Source of the DNA: Bacteroidota bacterium
GTDB taxonomy: Bacteria > Bacteroidota > Bacteroidia > Chitinophagales > Chitinophagaceae
Direction: 5' to 3'
Assembly: GCA_947441205.1 (NCBI GenBank)
Contig: CANETM010000112.1
Coordinates: 1-5,826 of the forward strand
DNA: 5,826 nt
This document shows positions 1 through 5,826 of this stretch, one piece after another. How positions within the stretch are numbered: the first letter of the stretch is position 1; each line of letters starts with the position of its first letter. The translations under genes and the position numbers were made by a program. The notes beneath the pieces are model-generated. The model was not told the DNA's origin. It did not search any database and saw only the letters and a list, made by a program, of their open reading frames with translations.

Positions 1-56
1 AAATCAAAAGTTTAATCTAAGTTTTACAATTTCAATTTTTTAATTATAATTTATCA

Positions 57-1832
57 TTAAATTTTATAACCATCATCGGCAACCAATTGAGCGCATATAC
101 GACGTCGCGCTTCCTTGGAATTAAATGGGGCTACTTTAGTGAAACGCTTTAGACCAATTAACATCATAGTTAATTCATCACCTTCTGCAAAACTATTTAA
201 AGCGTCCTTACCTGCCTTATTAATTGCATCGGCTGCATCATAAATATATGTGCGTACAATATCCGCTTGAATGCTGGTTGCAGCTTCACCTCTTAAAGTA
301 GTTAATTTTTCTAATCTTAATAAGGCGCTCTCTGCGTGAAATGTAATGATAGACATATCAGCTATGTTCATTAATATTTCTTGTTCCTTATTAAGGGTCA
401 TCATTAATTTTTGTACGGCTGCTCCTGCTGCCATCAAAATACATTTTTTAAAGTTGGCAATGTATTTTTTTTCTTTTGCAAATGCACCTTCTTCGTCTGA
501 GCCAAAATCAGGAATACTCATTAACTCTTGTTGTACACTCATAGCAGGTCCCATTAAATCCAACTTTCCTTTCATGGCTCTTTTTAATACCATGTCAACT
601 GTCAATAATCTATTTATTTCATTGGTACCCTCATAAATTCTGTTGATACGACTATCTCGATATGCTTTTGAAATAGAGTATTCATCACTATATCCATTTC
701 CACCATGTACTTGAACACCTTCGTCTACTACATAATCCAACACTTCTGATCCAAACACTTTTAATATTGCACATTCAATAGCATACTCTTCAGCTGCACC
801 CAATAAACTTTCAGATAAAGTTTTTCCAGCAGCAGCTAATTCAATTTCCATTTCATCAATATTACGAGACACGCGGTATAATGCTGTTTCACCTACCCAC
901 ATTTGTATAGCCATTTCAGCTAACTTATGACGAATAGCTCCAAATTTTACAATTGGTAATTTAAACTGCTCTCTAGTTTTTGCATATTGAACTGTTGTTG
1001 AAATTGCACGACGTGCTCCACCTAATGTAGCTGCACCTAACTTTAATCGACCAATATTTAAAATATTAAATGCTATAATATGCCCCTTTCCAATTTCACC
1101 TAATAAATTTTCAACAGGTACTTTACAATCTTGAAAATATAATTGTACCGTACTTGATCCTTTAATCCCCATTTTATGTTCTTCAGGTCCTTGTGTAAAA
1201 CCTTCCATGCCTCTTTCTAAAATAAAGGCAGTGAATTGTTCTCCATCAATTTTTGCAAACACGGTATATACATCAGCAAAACCACCATTGGTGATCCAAC
1301 ACTTTTGTCCATTTAAAATATAATGTTTTCCGTCTTCAGATAATTTAGCAGTTGTTTTTGCACTTAATGCATCGGATCCACTATTAGGTTCAGTTAAACC
1401 ATAGGAACCTTTCCATTCGCCACTTGCTAGTTTTGGTACATATTTATTTCGTTGTGCTTCGGTACCAAAATATAAAATAGGTAAAGTTCCAATGCCTGTA
1501 TGTGCTGCATTAGCAACTGAAAATGAATATCCGCCTCCTAAATACTCAGCAACAATGGTTGCAGTAATAAAATCTTTTCCTAAGCCACCATACTGTTCAG
1601 GGACAGTAATACCTAAAAGGCCCTGCTCACCTGCTTTTTCAAGTAAGGAAGGCATTAAGCCTGGTTCTAATTTATCGATACGATCAACTACTGGTAAAAC
1701 TTCGGTGTCCACAAATTGGTTACACATATCGCGTACCATTATTTGCTCCTCGTTAAATTCTTCTGGAATAAAAATATCAGCAGCTTTTACTTCCTTGATG
1801 ATCCATTCCCCGCCGTGAATTGTTGTTCCCAT
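57..1832 (-). CDS. Acyl-CoA dehydrogenase, long VLCAD/ACAD9-like type
   Basis: Flavoenzyme of fatty-acid beta-oxidation that converts acyl-CoA to trans-2-enoyl-CoA using FAD and passes electrons to electron-transfer flavoprotein. The 591-residue protein has the N-terminal helical domain (about 25-140), the middle beta domain opening with the family signature GLTEPNSGSDA (145-155), and the C-terminal helical domain with VHGGNGY (375-381) and YEGTNEI (400-406). E401 is the expected catalytic base. About 170 further residues follow, which ordinary 380-residue short- and medium-chain enzymes lack. This extension is typical of VLCAD/ACAD9 and of Bacillus FadE-like enzymes, so long-chain substrates are likely (inference). 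The start is supported by the lead-in GGEWIIKE...DIFIPEEFNEEQ, which resembles Bacteroidota relatives as I recall them. The gene lies 102 bp downstream of the MarR gene on the same strand. I see no TAnnTTTG promoter or strong terminator in the gap, so co-transcription is likely. No hairpin terminator is visible in bases 1-56. Family assignment is secure; chain-length preference is not. Confidence 0.95.
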   Translation of the reverse strand: MGTTIHGGEWIIKEVKAADIFIPEEFNEEQIMVRDMCNQFVDTEVLPVVDRIDKLEPGLMPSLLEKAGEQGLLGITVPEQYGGLGKDFITATIVAEYLGGGYSFSVANAAHTGIGTLPILYFGTEAQRNKYVPKLASGEWKGSYGLTEPNSGSDALSAKTTAKLSEDGKHYILNGQKCWITNGGFADVYTVFAKIDGEQFTAFILERGMEGFTQGPEEHKMGIKGSSTVQLYFQDCKVPVENLLGEIGKGHIIAFNILNIGRLKLGAATLGGARRAISTTVQYAKTREQFKLPIVKFGAIRHKLAEMAIQMWVGETALYRVSRNIDEMEIELAAAGKTLSESLLGAAEEYAIECAILKVFGSEVLDYVVDEGVQVHGGNGYSDEYSISKAYRDSRINRIYEGTNEINRLLTVDMVLKRAMKGKLDLMGPAMSVQQELMSIPDFGSDEEGAFAKEKKYIANFKKCILMAAGAAVQKLMMTLNKEQEILMNIADMSIITFHAESALLRLEKLTTLRGEAATSIQADIVRTYIYDAADAINKAGKDALNSFAEGDELTMMLIGLKRFTKVAPFNSKEARRRICAQLVADDGYKI

Positions 1833-1934
1833 AAAATATATTTTTAATTTTTTAGAATACCTGTTTTTCTTACGTTAATTATATTTCTACATTCAGCTTG
1901 TGTACCTTAATTTTTAAAATTTTGCATTTTTCAA

Positions 1935-2390
1935 TTAGGTTAAATCTGGATGTGTTAAGTTATCATAAACTCTTTGCAAAACATTTTTCACCACTTCAAT
2001 TTCATCCTTTGTAATATTTTGCAATGCTTCATTCATTGTTTGATTCGCTATATCATAAGTGATTTGTTGCAATGGTTTTGCAGCATCCATTAAACACACT
2101 TTATTTATGCGACGATCGGTGCTACTTGCAACGCGTGTTACTAAGCCTTGTTTTTCTAAATTGTCAATTAATCGGGTAATACTTGCTTTGTCTCTAAAAG
2201 TGCGTGTGCCTAATTCTTGTTGACTTAATTCGTTCTCCTTCCATAAATGGTATAAAACAGACCATTGTTCAATAGTAATTTCTAAACCTGCAGTGCGAAA
2301 GTTTTTTTGAAGCCTTCTTGCTACTGCTGTTGTTGCCATTCCATTAATGACACTGTATAATTCTCCTCGTTTAAATTGGTTGTTTGGCAT
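1935..2390 (-). CDS. MarR-family winged-helix transcriptional regulator
   Basis: Dimeric DNA-binding regulator of 151 residues, a normal MarR length. Flanking helices (about 8-35 and 103-146) form the dimer interface. The winged helix-turn-helix covers about 38-105: LSQQELGTRTF begins the HTH at 55, DKASITRLIDNLEKQGLV holds the recognition helix (67-84), and the wing carries the family's DRR motif at 92-94. MarR proteins usually repress their own gene and neighbours and let go when a small ligand binds. The acyl-CoA dehydrogenase gene directly downstream suggests a fatty acid, acyl-CoA or related acid as ligand; this is inference. The start at 2390 fits the usual short N-terminus. No Shine-Dalgarno is visible. 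The start lies about 15 nt after the predicted transcription start, and a perfect inverted repeat sits in that leader. No cysteine pair typical of redox-sensing OhrR proteins is present; the only Cys is C99. Confidence 0.93.
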   Translation of the reverse strand: MPNNQFKRGELYSVINGMATTAVARRLQKNFRTAGLEITIEQWSVLYHLWKENELSQQELGTRTFRDKASITRLIDNLEKQGLVTRVASSTDRRINKVCLMDAAKPLQQITYDIANQTMNEALQNITKDEIEVVKNVLQRVYDNLTHPDLT

Positions 2391-2394
2391 ATAG

Positions 2395-2410
2395 TTAGTT
2401 ATGCAACTAA
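2395..2410. promoter_or_regulatory. Probable MarR operator (inverted repeat)
   Basis: A perfect 6-bp inverted repeat with a 4-bp spacer reads TTAGTTATGCAACTAA on the plus strand. It lies 5 to 20 bp before the MarR start codon and just downstream of the predicted -7 element, over the expected transcription start. Size, symmetry and place match self-regulating MarR operators. That this MarR protein binds it is inference. I found no second copy before the acyl-CoA dehydrogenase gene. Confidence 0.6.
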
Positions 2411-2412
2411 TT

Positions 2413-2420
2413 CAAAAGTA
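2413..2420 (-). promoter_or_regulatory. Predicted -7 element of the MarR promoter
   Basis: Read on the minus strand this is TACTTTTG, an exact match to the Bacteroidota -7 consensus TAnnTTTG. Transcription would begin near 2405-2410, inside the inverted repeat, leaving a leader of about 15 to 20 nt. The expected -33 TTTG is not clear; only a T-run (2444-2449 on the minus strand) lies near the right distance, so the promoter may be weak. Confidence 0.5.
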
Positions 2421-2503
2421 CGCCGAATTATGATATCTGACCTAAAAAATATTAAATTTTAGTTTTTGATTTTTTGACTATCTAAGTAATTGATATTCAA
2501 TTC

Positions 2504-3667
2504 CTAATCTAAGCTACGGCGTCGTATTTTGATTTGAATTCCGTTTTCAATAGGTTGATCATTTACTATAATAAGGTATCCGCCTCCGCCGGCACCCGAT
2601 AATTTATAGCCCAGCCCTTTATTTTTAAACTGTTCAATGATTTGAGCAGTGGCCTCGTCTAACATATTTGGGAACATGGCAATTTGTGCATGAAAGGAGT
2701 CAAGGAAGTATTTACCAAATTCAACCACATTTTTTTCTAAAATAGCTTGCCAACAATTTTCAGCTGCTTCTGCTAATTGCTTTGCTGCATGTTCATTGAT
2801 ATTTGTATTTGCTAATACATCAAAATCACTTTGACGAGGATCCAATGGTATTAAATATAATTTTGACTCTAACCAACTTAGTATTTCATCATCTTCCATT
2901 TTTTGTATCTCAGTTGGCCAATACTCTCCATTATGATATTGTAGTTTATTAAGTGCAGGCATGACTATACCAATCGCATCCTGTGATCCTGCAACTGTTT
3001 TTGTGCCTGGTGGATTTTCATACCTAAATAATATTTTACTTAATAATTCAGGATCACCATCAGGTAGTTTTGCTTTCCAAAGTTCTATGGCTTTATTACG
3101 CGTACTGCTTGACATGCCACTTCGATTATTAAATTCAATAGTTGGCTCAATGGAAATAGTGATGACAGGCCCTGGATAATATTTATTTACAAATGGTTGA
3201 TCCAACCATCCGCCTGCAATATCTATTCTAAATGGTATGATGGAATTGGTTCTTAATGTAGTAGTTGATCTAACTGGTAATCCCTCCGATGGTATGCGAT
3301 CTAGTACAATATATTCAATGCCTTTGTCCTTACATAGTTTTGCTTTCGATGGTGTATTGCCGTCTTCATTCACCACAAAAATATCTGGTTTAATTTCCGC
3401 TAACTCTTCTTCAAAATCTAAAATACCCGACCCCTTATTTATTTTACAAGTATGCACACATCTTAAGGCTTGTAGCATATATTTTCGTTCCTGCTGTGTG
3501 ATAATTGGATAGCGCCCTTTTAAATCATACACTGTTTTATCAGAACCTATACATACATAAAGGTCTCCATAGTTTGCGGCTGTTTCTAAAAATGCTATGT
3601 GTCCACTATGTAATAAATCAAAGCAACCACTTACAAATACTTTTTTGCGTACCTCGCTCATACCCAT
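2504..3667 (-). CDS. Fused cytidylyltransferase-like / GHMP sugar kinase-like protein
   Basis: A 387-residue two-domain protein. Residues about 8-140 form a small nucleotidyltransferase of the TagD/RfaE-C type: VFVSGCFDLLHSGH contains the HxGH nucleotide-binding motif (H20-H23), and RSTTTLR (133-139) is the counterpart of the family's C-terminal STT/R motif. Residues about 142-370 resemble GHMP kinases related to D-glycero-D-manno-heptose 7-phosphate kinase: PFRIDIAGGW (145-154) is motif 1, SGMSSST (183-189) is a divergent phosphate-loop motif 2, GSQD (227-230) matches the GxQD segment holding the likely catalytic Asp, and LSGAGGGG (356-363) is motif 3. The likely role is phosphorylating a sugar and linking it to a nucleotide for glycan synthesis in the cytoplasm, but the substrate is unknown. 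Motifs 1 and 2 are only about 30 residues apart, far closer than in standard GHMP kinases. M1 is chosen as start; M3 is an equally possible ATG. A glycosyltransferase gene is divergent, 60 bp away. Confidence 0.85.
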   Translation of the reverse strand: MGMSEVRKKVFVSGCFDLLHSGHIAFLETAANYGDLYVCIGSDKTVYDLKGRYPIITQQERKYMLQALRCVHTCKINKGSGILDFEEELAEIKPDIFVVNEDGNTPSKAKLCKDKGIEYIVLDRIPSEGLPVRSTTTLRTNSIIPFRIDIAGGWLDQPFVNKYYPGPVITISIEPTIEFNNRSGMSSSTRNKAIELWKAKLPDGDPELLSKILFRYENPPGTKTVAGSQDAIGIVMPALNKLQYHNGEYWPTEIQKMEDDEILSWLESKLYLIPLDPRQSDFDVLANTNINEHAAKQLAEAAENCWQAILEKNVVEFGKYFLDSFHAQIAMFPNMLDEATAQIIEQFKNKGLGYKLSGAGGGGYLIIVNDQPIENGIQIKIRRRSLD

Positions 3668-3685
3668 TCAATTTTCGTTATACAA

Positions 3686-3713
3686 TTTATAGGATTCTAT
3701 GCAATAAAAACAA
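3686..3713 (-). promoter_or_regulatory. Possible promoter of the cytidylyltransferase-kinase gene
   Basis: On the minus strand TTGTTT (3713-3708) and TATAAA (3691-3686) are 16 bp apart, followed by TTG, so the downstream box reads TATAAATTG. It is a loose fit to both the general -35/-10 pattern and the Bacteroidota TAnnTTTG box. The leader to the ATG at 3667 would be about 10 to 15 nt. The same 60-bp gap must also serve the divergent glycosyltransferase. For that gene I see only TAACTTTA at 3716-3723, which is one base off consensus and too close to its ATG to be convincing. Confidence 0.3.
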
Positions 3714-3727
3714 GTTAACTTTACACA

Positions 3728-4882
3728 ATGATTCAAATACTTAATTGGACTACTGCTATTTTAACCATTTTGTATGCCCTTTTATTAATGGCCTATCGCT
3801 ATTGGTTTAGTTTGAATAAAGTGTTTGAGCAGGATTCAAACAAGCATTTTAATGAATATCCTATTCGTTTTACCATTGTGATTCCTGCGCGTAATGAAGC
3901 CCTGAATATTAAGGCCTGCTTAGATTCCATTTTAGCACAAGACTATCCAGCTGAATTTTTTGAAGTGATTGTTATAGATGATTTTTCCGAGGACGATACT
4001 GCTTTTATGGTGAAAGCCATTGGTCATGATCACCCTAATGTGCACCTATTAAGTTTAGCCGATTATTTTAAGCAAGGAGAAATGAATTCATTTAAAAAAA
4101 TGGCGATTGAAAAAGCGGTGAGCAAAGCGAAAGGTGATTGGATTGTCACTACCGATGCGGATTGTATTGTACCTGTAAAATGGCTTAGTTTATACAATGC
4201 CTATATTCAACAAAATTTACCTGATAATAAATTAGTGTTCATCGCAGCTCCTGTAATGTTTATTAAAGAGTCGGGCGTTTTGAATGAATTTCAAATATTG
4301 GATTTTTTAGCATTGCAAGGTATTACTGCTGCTGCTGTTGGCGCCGGAAAACACTCCATGAGTAACGGTGCAAATTTAGCTTTTGAAAAATCAGCATTTA
4401 TTGCTGTGGGTGGTTACCAAGGGGTGGATCAAATCGCAAGTGGTGATGATATGTTTTTGATGCATAAAATGAAAGTGACTTTATCCAACCGCATTGGTTA
4501 TTTGTTTCACCCAGGTGCGATTGTTTTAACAAAAGCAATGGCTAATTGGAAGGACTTTATTATGCAAAGAATTAGGTGGTCGAGTAAGGCTCGTTACTAT
4601 GATGACAACTCCATTTTTTGGGTATTGCTTTTAGTGTATTTATATAACCTATCCTTTTTACTTTTATTGGTGGTAGGGGAATACCGCAGTTTACTGATAA
4701 CGATTGCGTTTAAAACATTCTTCGAAATGTTTTTTCTTGAACCTGTCACGAAGTTTTATAAAATGCCCGGTCAATTGCGCTATTTCCCATTATATCAGCC
4801 CCTTCACATTGTTTATACCCTGGTAGCAGGCTTATTTGGTCAAATTAAAACTTATACATGGAAAGGTAGGCGCGTTAAATAA
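3728..4882 (+). CDS. Membrane-anchored family 2 glycosyltransferase (QxxRW type)
   Basis: A 384-residue inner-membrane protein that transfers a sugar from a nucleotide-sugar donor on the cytoplasmic face. An N-terminal membrane helix (about 5-27) precedes a GT-A catalytic domain (about 47-285): FTIVIPARNEA (48-58) with nucleotide-binding D84-D85, the metal-binding DAD at 143-145, the acceptor-side GDD at 239-241 with the likely catalytic Asp, and QRIRW (280-284), the Q/RxxRW motif of processive and related GT2 enzymes. Two or three hydrophobic segments follow (about 296-316, 321-338 and 355-371), and the tail is basic (KGRRVK). The layout resembles cellulose/hyaluronan-synthase-like and lipid-glycosylating enzymes, so the product could be an envelope polysaccharide or a glycolipid. 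Donor and acceptor cannot be told from sequence. The start at 3728 keeps the first membrane helix; no Shine-Dalgarno is visible. The gene is divergent from the sugar kinase fusion, and the two may serve one pathway (inference). korB starts 64 bp downstream with its own promoter. Confidence 0.92.
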   Translation: MIQILNWTTAILTILYALLLMAYRYWFSLNKVFEQDSNKHFNEYPIRFTIVIPARNEALNIKACLDSILAQDYPAEFFEVIVIDDFSEDDTAFMVKAIGHDHPNVHLLSLADYFKQGEMNSFKKMAIEKAVSKAKGDWIVTTDADCIVPVKWLSLYNAYIQQNLPDNKLVFIAAPVMFIKESGVLNEFQILDFLALQGITAAAVGAGKHSMSNGANLAFEKSAFIAVGGYQGVDQIASGDDMFLMHKMKVTLSNRIGYLFHPGAIVLTKAMANWKDFIMQRIRWSSKARYYDDNSIFWVLLLVYLYNLSFLLLLVVGEYRSLLITIAFKTFFEMFFLEPVTKFYKMPGQLRYFPLYQPLHIVYTLVAGLFGQIKTYTWKGRRVK

Positions 4883-4896
4883 GCTTCAAATAAATG

Positions 4897-4926
4897 TTTG
4901 TTGAACCTTGTAATTATGTAAATTTG
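4897..4926 (+). promoter_or_regulatory. Bacteroidota-type promoter of korB
   Basis: TTTG (4897-4900) and TAAATTTG (4919-4926) are separated by 18 bp, an exact match to the -33 TTTG and -7 TAnnTTTG consensus of the Bacteroidota primary sigma factor. Transcription would start near 4930. The leader would then be about 17 nt if translation starts at 4947, but only about 5 nt for the ATG at 4935, which favours the second ATG. The promoter lies just after the glycosyltransferase stop codon, so korB need not depend on read-through. Confidence 0.65.
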
Positions 4927-4946
4927 TTTTCTAAATGAACGCTTTT

Positions 4947-5826
4947 ATGTCTACTGAAACTTTAGAACAAGCAACCCCATTAACTGCAAAAGATTTTTCC
5001 TCTGACCAAGAAGTACGTTGGTGCCCTGGTTGTGGTGATTATTCAATTTTAGCACAAGTTCAAAAAGTAATGCCTACCATTGGTATTCCTAAAGAAAATA
5101 TTGTTGTAGTAAGTGGTATTGGTTGTAGTAGCCGTTTCCCTTATTATATGAACACTTATGGCATGCACTCGATTCATGGTCGTGCAACTGCGGTTGCAAG
5201 TGGTTTAAAAGCTTCTCGCCCTGAATTAAGTGTTTGGATTGTTGCTGGTGATGGTGACTCCATGAGTATTGGCGGTAACCATACCATTCATATGCTAAGA
5301 AGAAATTTCGATGTTAACTTTTTAGTTTTCAATAATCAAATTTATGGTTTAACAAAAGGTCAATATTCACCAACCTCTGAGATTAATAAAATAACCAAGA
5401 GCACTCCAATGGGAAGCATTGACCATCCATTTAATCCTGCTGCATTAGCATTAGGTGCTGATGCTACATTTGTTGGTCGTACCATGGATCGTGATCCAAA
5501 GCATATGCAATTTATGATTACACGTGCTCATCAACATAAGGGAACTTCCTTCCTTGAGATTTATCAAAACTGTAACATATTTAACGATGGCGCTTTTGAA
5601 ATATTTACAGAAAAAGGAACCAAGCCTTTACATACTTTATTTGTTGAACAAGGCAAACCAATGACTTTTGGTGCCAACGGCGAGCTAGGTATTCGTTTTG
5701 ATGGCATGCGCCCCGAAGTAGTAACAATTGGCGATAAATATAGTGCTGATGATTTATGGATTCATGATGAAAAAGATTTTTATAAAGCACAAGTATTAAC
5801 TCGTTTATTTGATAACCCATCGGAAG
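4947..5826 (+). CDS. korB: 2-oxoacid:ferredoxin oxidoreductase, beta subunit (3' end cut off)
   Basis: Beta subunit of a 2-oxoglutarate (or related 2-oxoacid):ferredoxin oxidoreductase, which turns 2-oxoacid plus CoA into acyl-CoA and CO2 while reducing ferredoxin. It is cytoplasmic and works with an alpha subunit. The reading frame is open to the window end; 293 residues are visible of an expected 340 or so. The cluster-binding cysteines are C26 and C29 (in WCPGCGDYS), C60 (SGIGCSS) and C209 (QNCNIF), matching the four-Cys [4Fe-4S] pattern of archaeal and bacterial homologues. The thiamine-diphosphate/Mg motif runs from GDGDS (101-105) to NN (129-130), followed by the conserved NNQIYGLTKGQYSPTS segment. 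The start is placed at 4947 because of promoter spacing; an in-frame ATG at 4935 would add four residues. In this phylum the alpha gene usually sits just upstream of beta, but here a glycosyltransferase does. 2-Oxoglutarate is the likeliest substrate; pyruvate or branched 2-oxoacids are not excluded. Confidence 0.93.
   Translation, partial: MSTETLEQATPLTAKDFSSDQEVRWCPGCGDYSILAQVQKVMPTIGIPKENIVVVSGIGCSSRFPYYMNTYGMHSIHGRATAVASGLKASRPELSVWIVAGDGDSMSIGGNHTIHMLRRNFDVNFLVFNNQIYGLTKGQYSPTSEINKITKSTPMGSIDHPFNPAALALGADATFVGRTMDRDPKHMQFMITRAHQHKGTSFLEIYQNCNIFNDGAFEIFTEKGTKPLHTLFVEQGKPMTFGANGELGIRFDGMRPEVVTIGDKYSADDLWIHDEKDFYKAQVLTRLFDNPSE

Noticed and set aside
1492..1818. 108-codon plus-strand open frame
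   Set aside because: Antisense shadow of the acyl-CoA dehydrogenase gene, whose motifs leave no doubt about the coding strand.
1833..1934. Search for a separate promoter or MarR operator before the acyl-CoA dehydrogenase gene
   Set aside because: The gap is very AT-rich but has no TAnnTTTG on the minus strand and no copy of the TTAGTT/AACTAA repeat.
2488..2502. Inverted repeat AATTG-ATATT-CAATT just after the stop of the fusion gene, as a terminator
   Set aside because: Arms are only 5 bp and A/T-rich, and the minus strand continues with A-runs rather than a T-run, so it does not fit an intrinsic terminator.
3505..3744. 79-codon plus-strand open frame across the divergent gap
   Set aside because: It overlaps the 5' end of the cytidylyltransferase-kinase gene in antisense and the glycosyltransferase start; low-complexity product with no motif.
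4886..4906. Weak TTCAA / TTGAA inverted repeat after the glycosyltransferase stop
   Set aside because: Arms are 5 bp with an 11-bp loop and no following T-run; the stretch is better explained by the korB -33 element.
5605..5820. 71-codon open frame on the minus strand
   Set aside because: It lies inside korB, whose plus-strand frame is continuous and conserved; the translated minus-strand product resembles no family I know.

Overview
The window looks like a piece of a Bacteroidota chromosome, possibly Chitinophagaceae-like. It is AT-rich, has no clear Shine-Dalgarno sequences before its genes, and carries promoter elements of the Bacteroidota type (TAnnTTTG at -7, TTTG at -33). The lineage is inferred from these signs and the style of the proteins, not from a marker gene. 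Five protein genes fill nearly all of it. I found no RNA genes, mobile elements, CRISPR arrays or long repeats.

Left part (57-2390, minus strand): a MarR-family regulator is followed by a large VLCAD-type acyl-CoA dehydrogenase. The regulator has a well-placed -7 element and a 16-bp inverted repeat just before its start codon, which fits self-repression. The dehydrogenase has no recognisable promoter of its own and is probably transcribed with the regulator, giving a small regulated fatty-acid oxidation unit.

Middle part (2504-4882): two divergent genes are separated by 60 bp. The minus-strand gene encodes an unusual fusion of a small HxGH cytidylyltransferase domain and a GHMP-type sugar kinase domain. 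The plus-strand gene encodes a membrane-anchored family 2 glycosyltransferase. Together they suggest activation and transfer of a sugar for a cell-envelope glycan or glycolipid, but the substrate cannot be read from the sequence.

Right part (4897-5826, plus strand): the beta subunit of a 2-oxoacid:ferredoxin oxidoreductase (korB) begins behind a near-perfect Bacteroidota promoter and runs off the window end. The alpha subunit is not upstream of it.

The most notable item is the compact cytidylyltransferase-GHMP kinase fusion, whose kinase half has an unusually short N-terminal lobe. The rest is ordinary metabolism.
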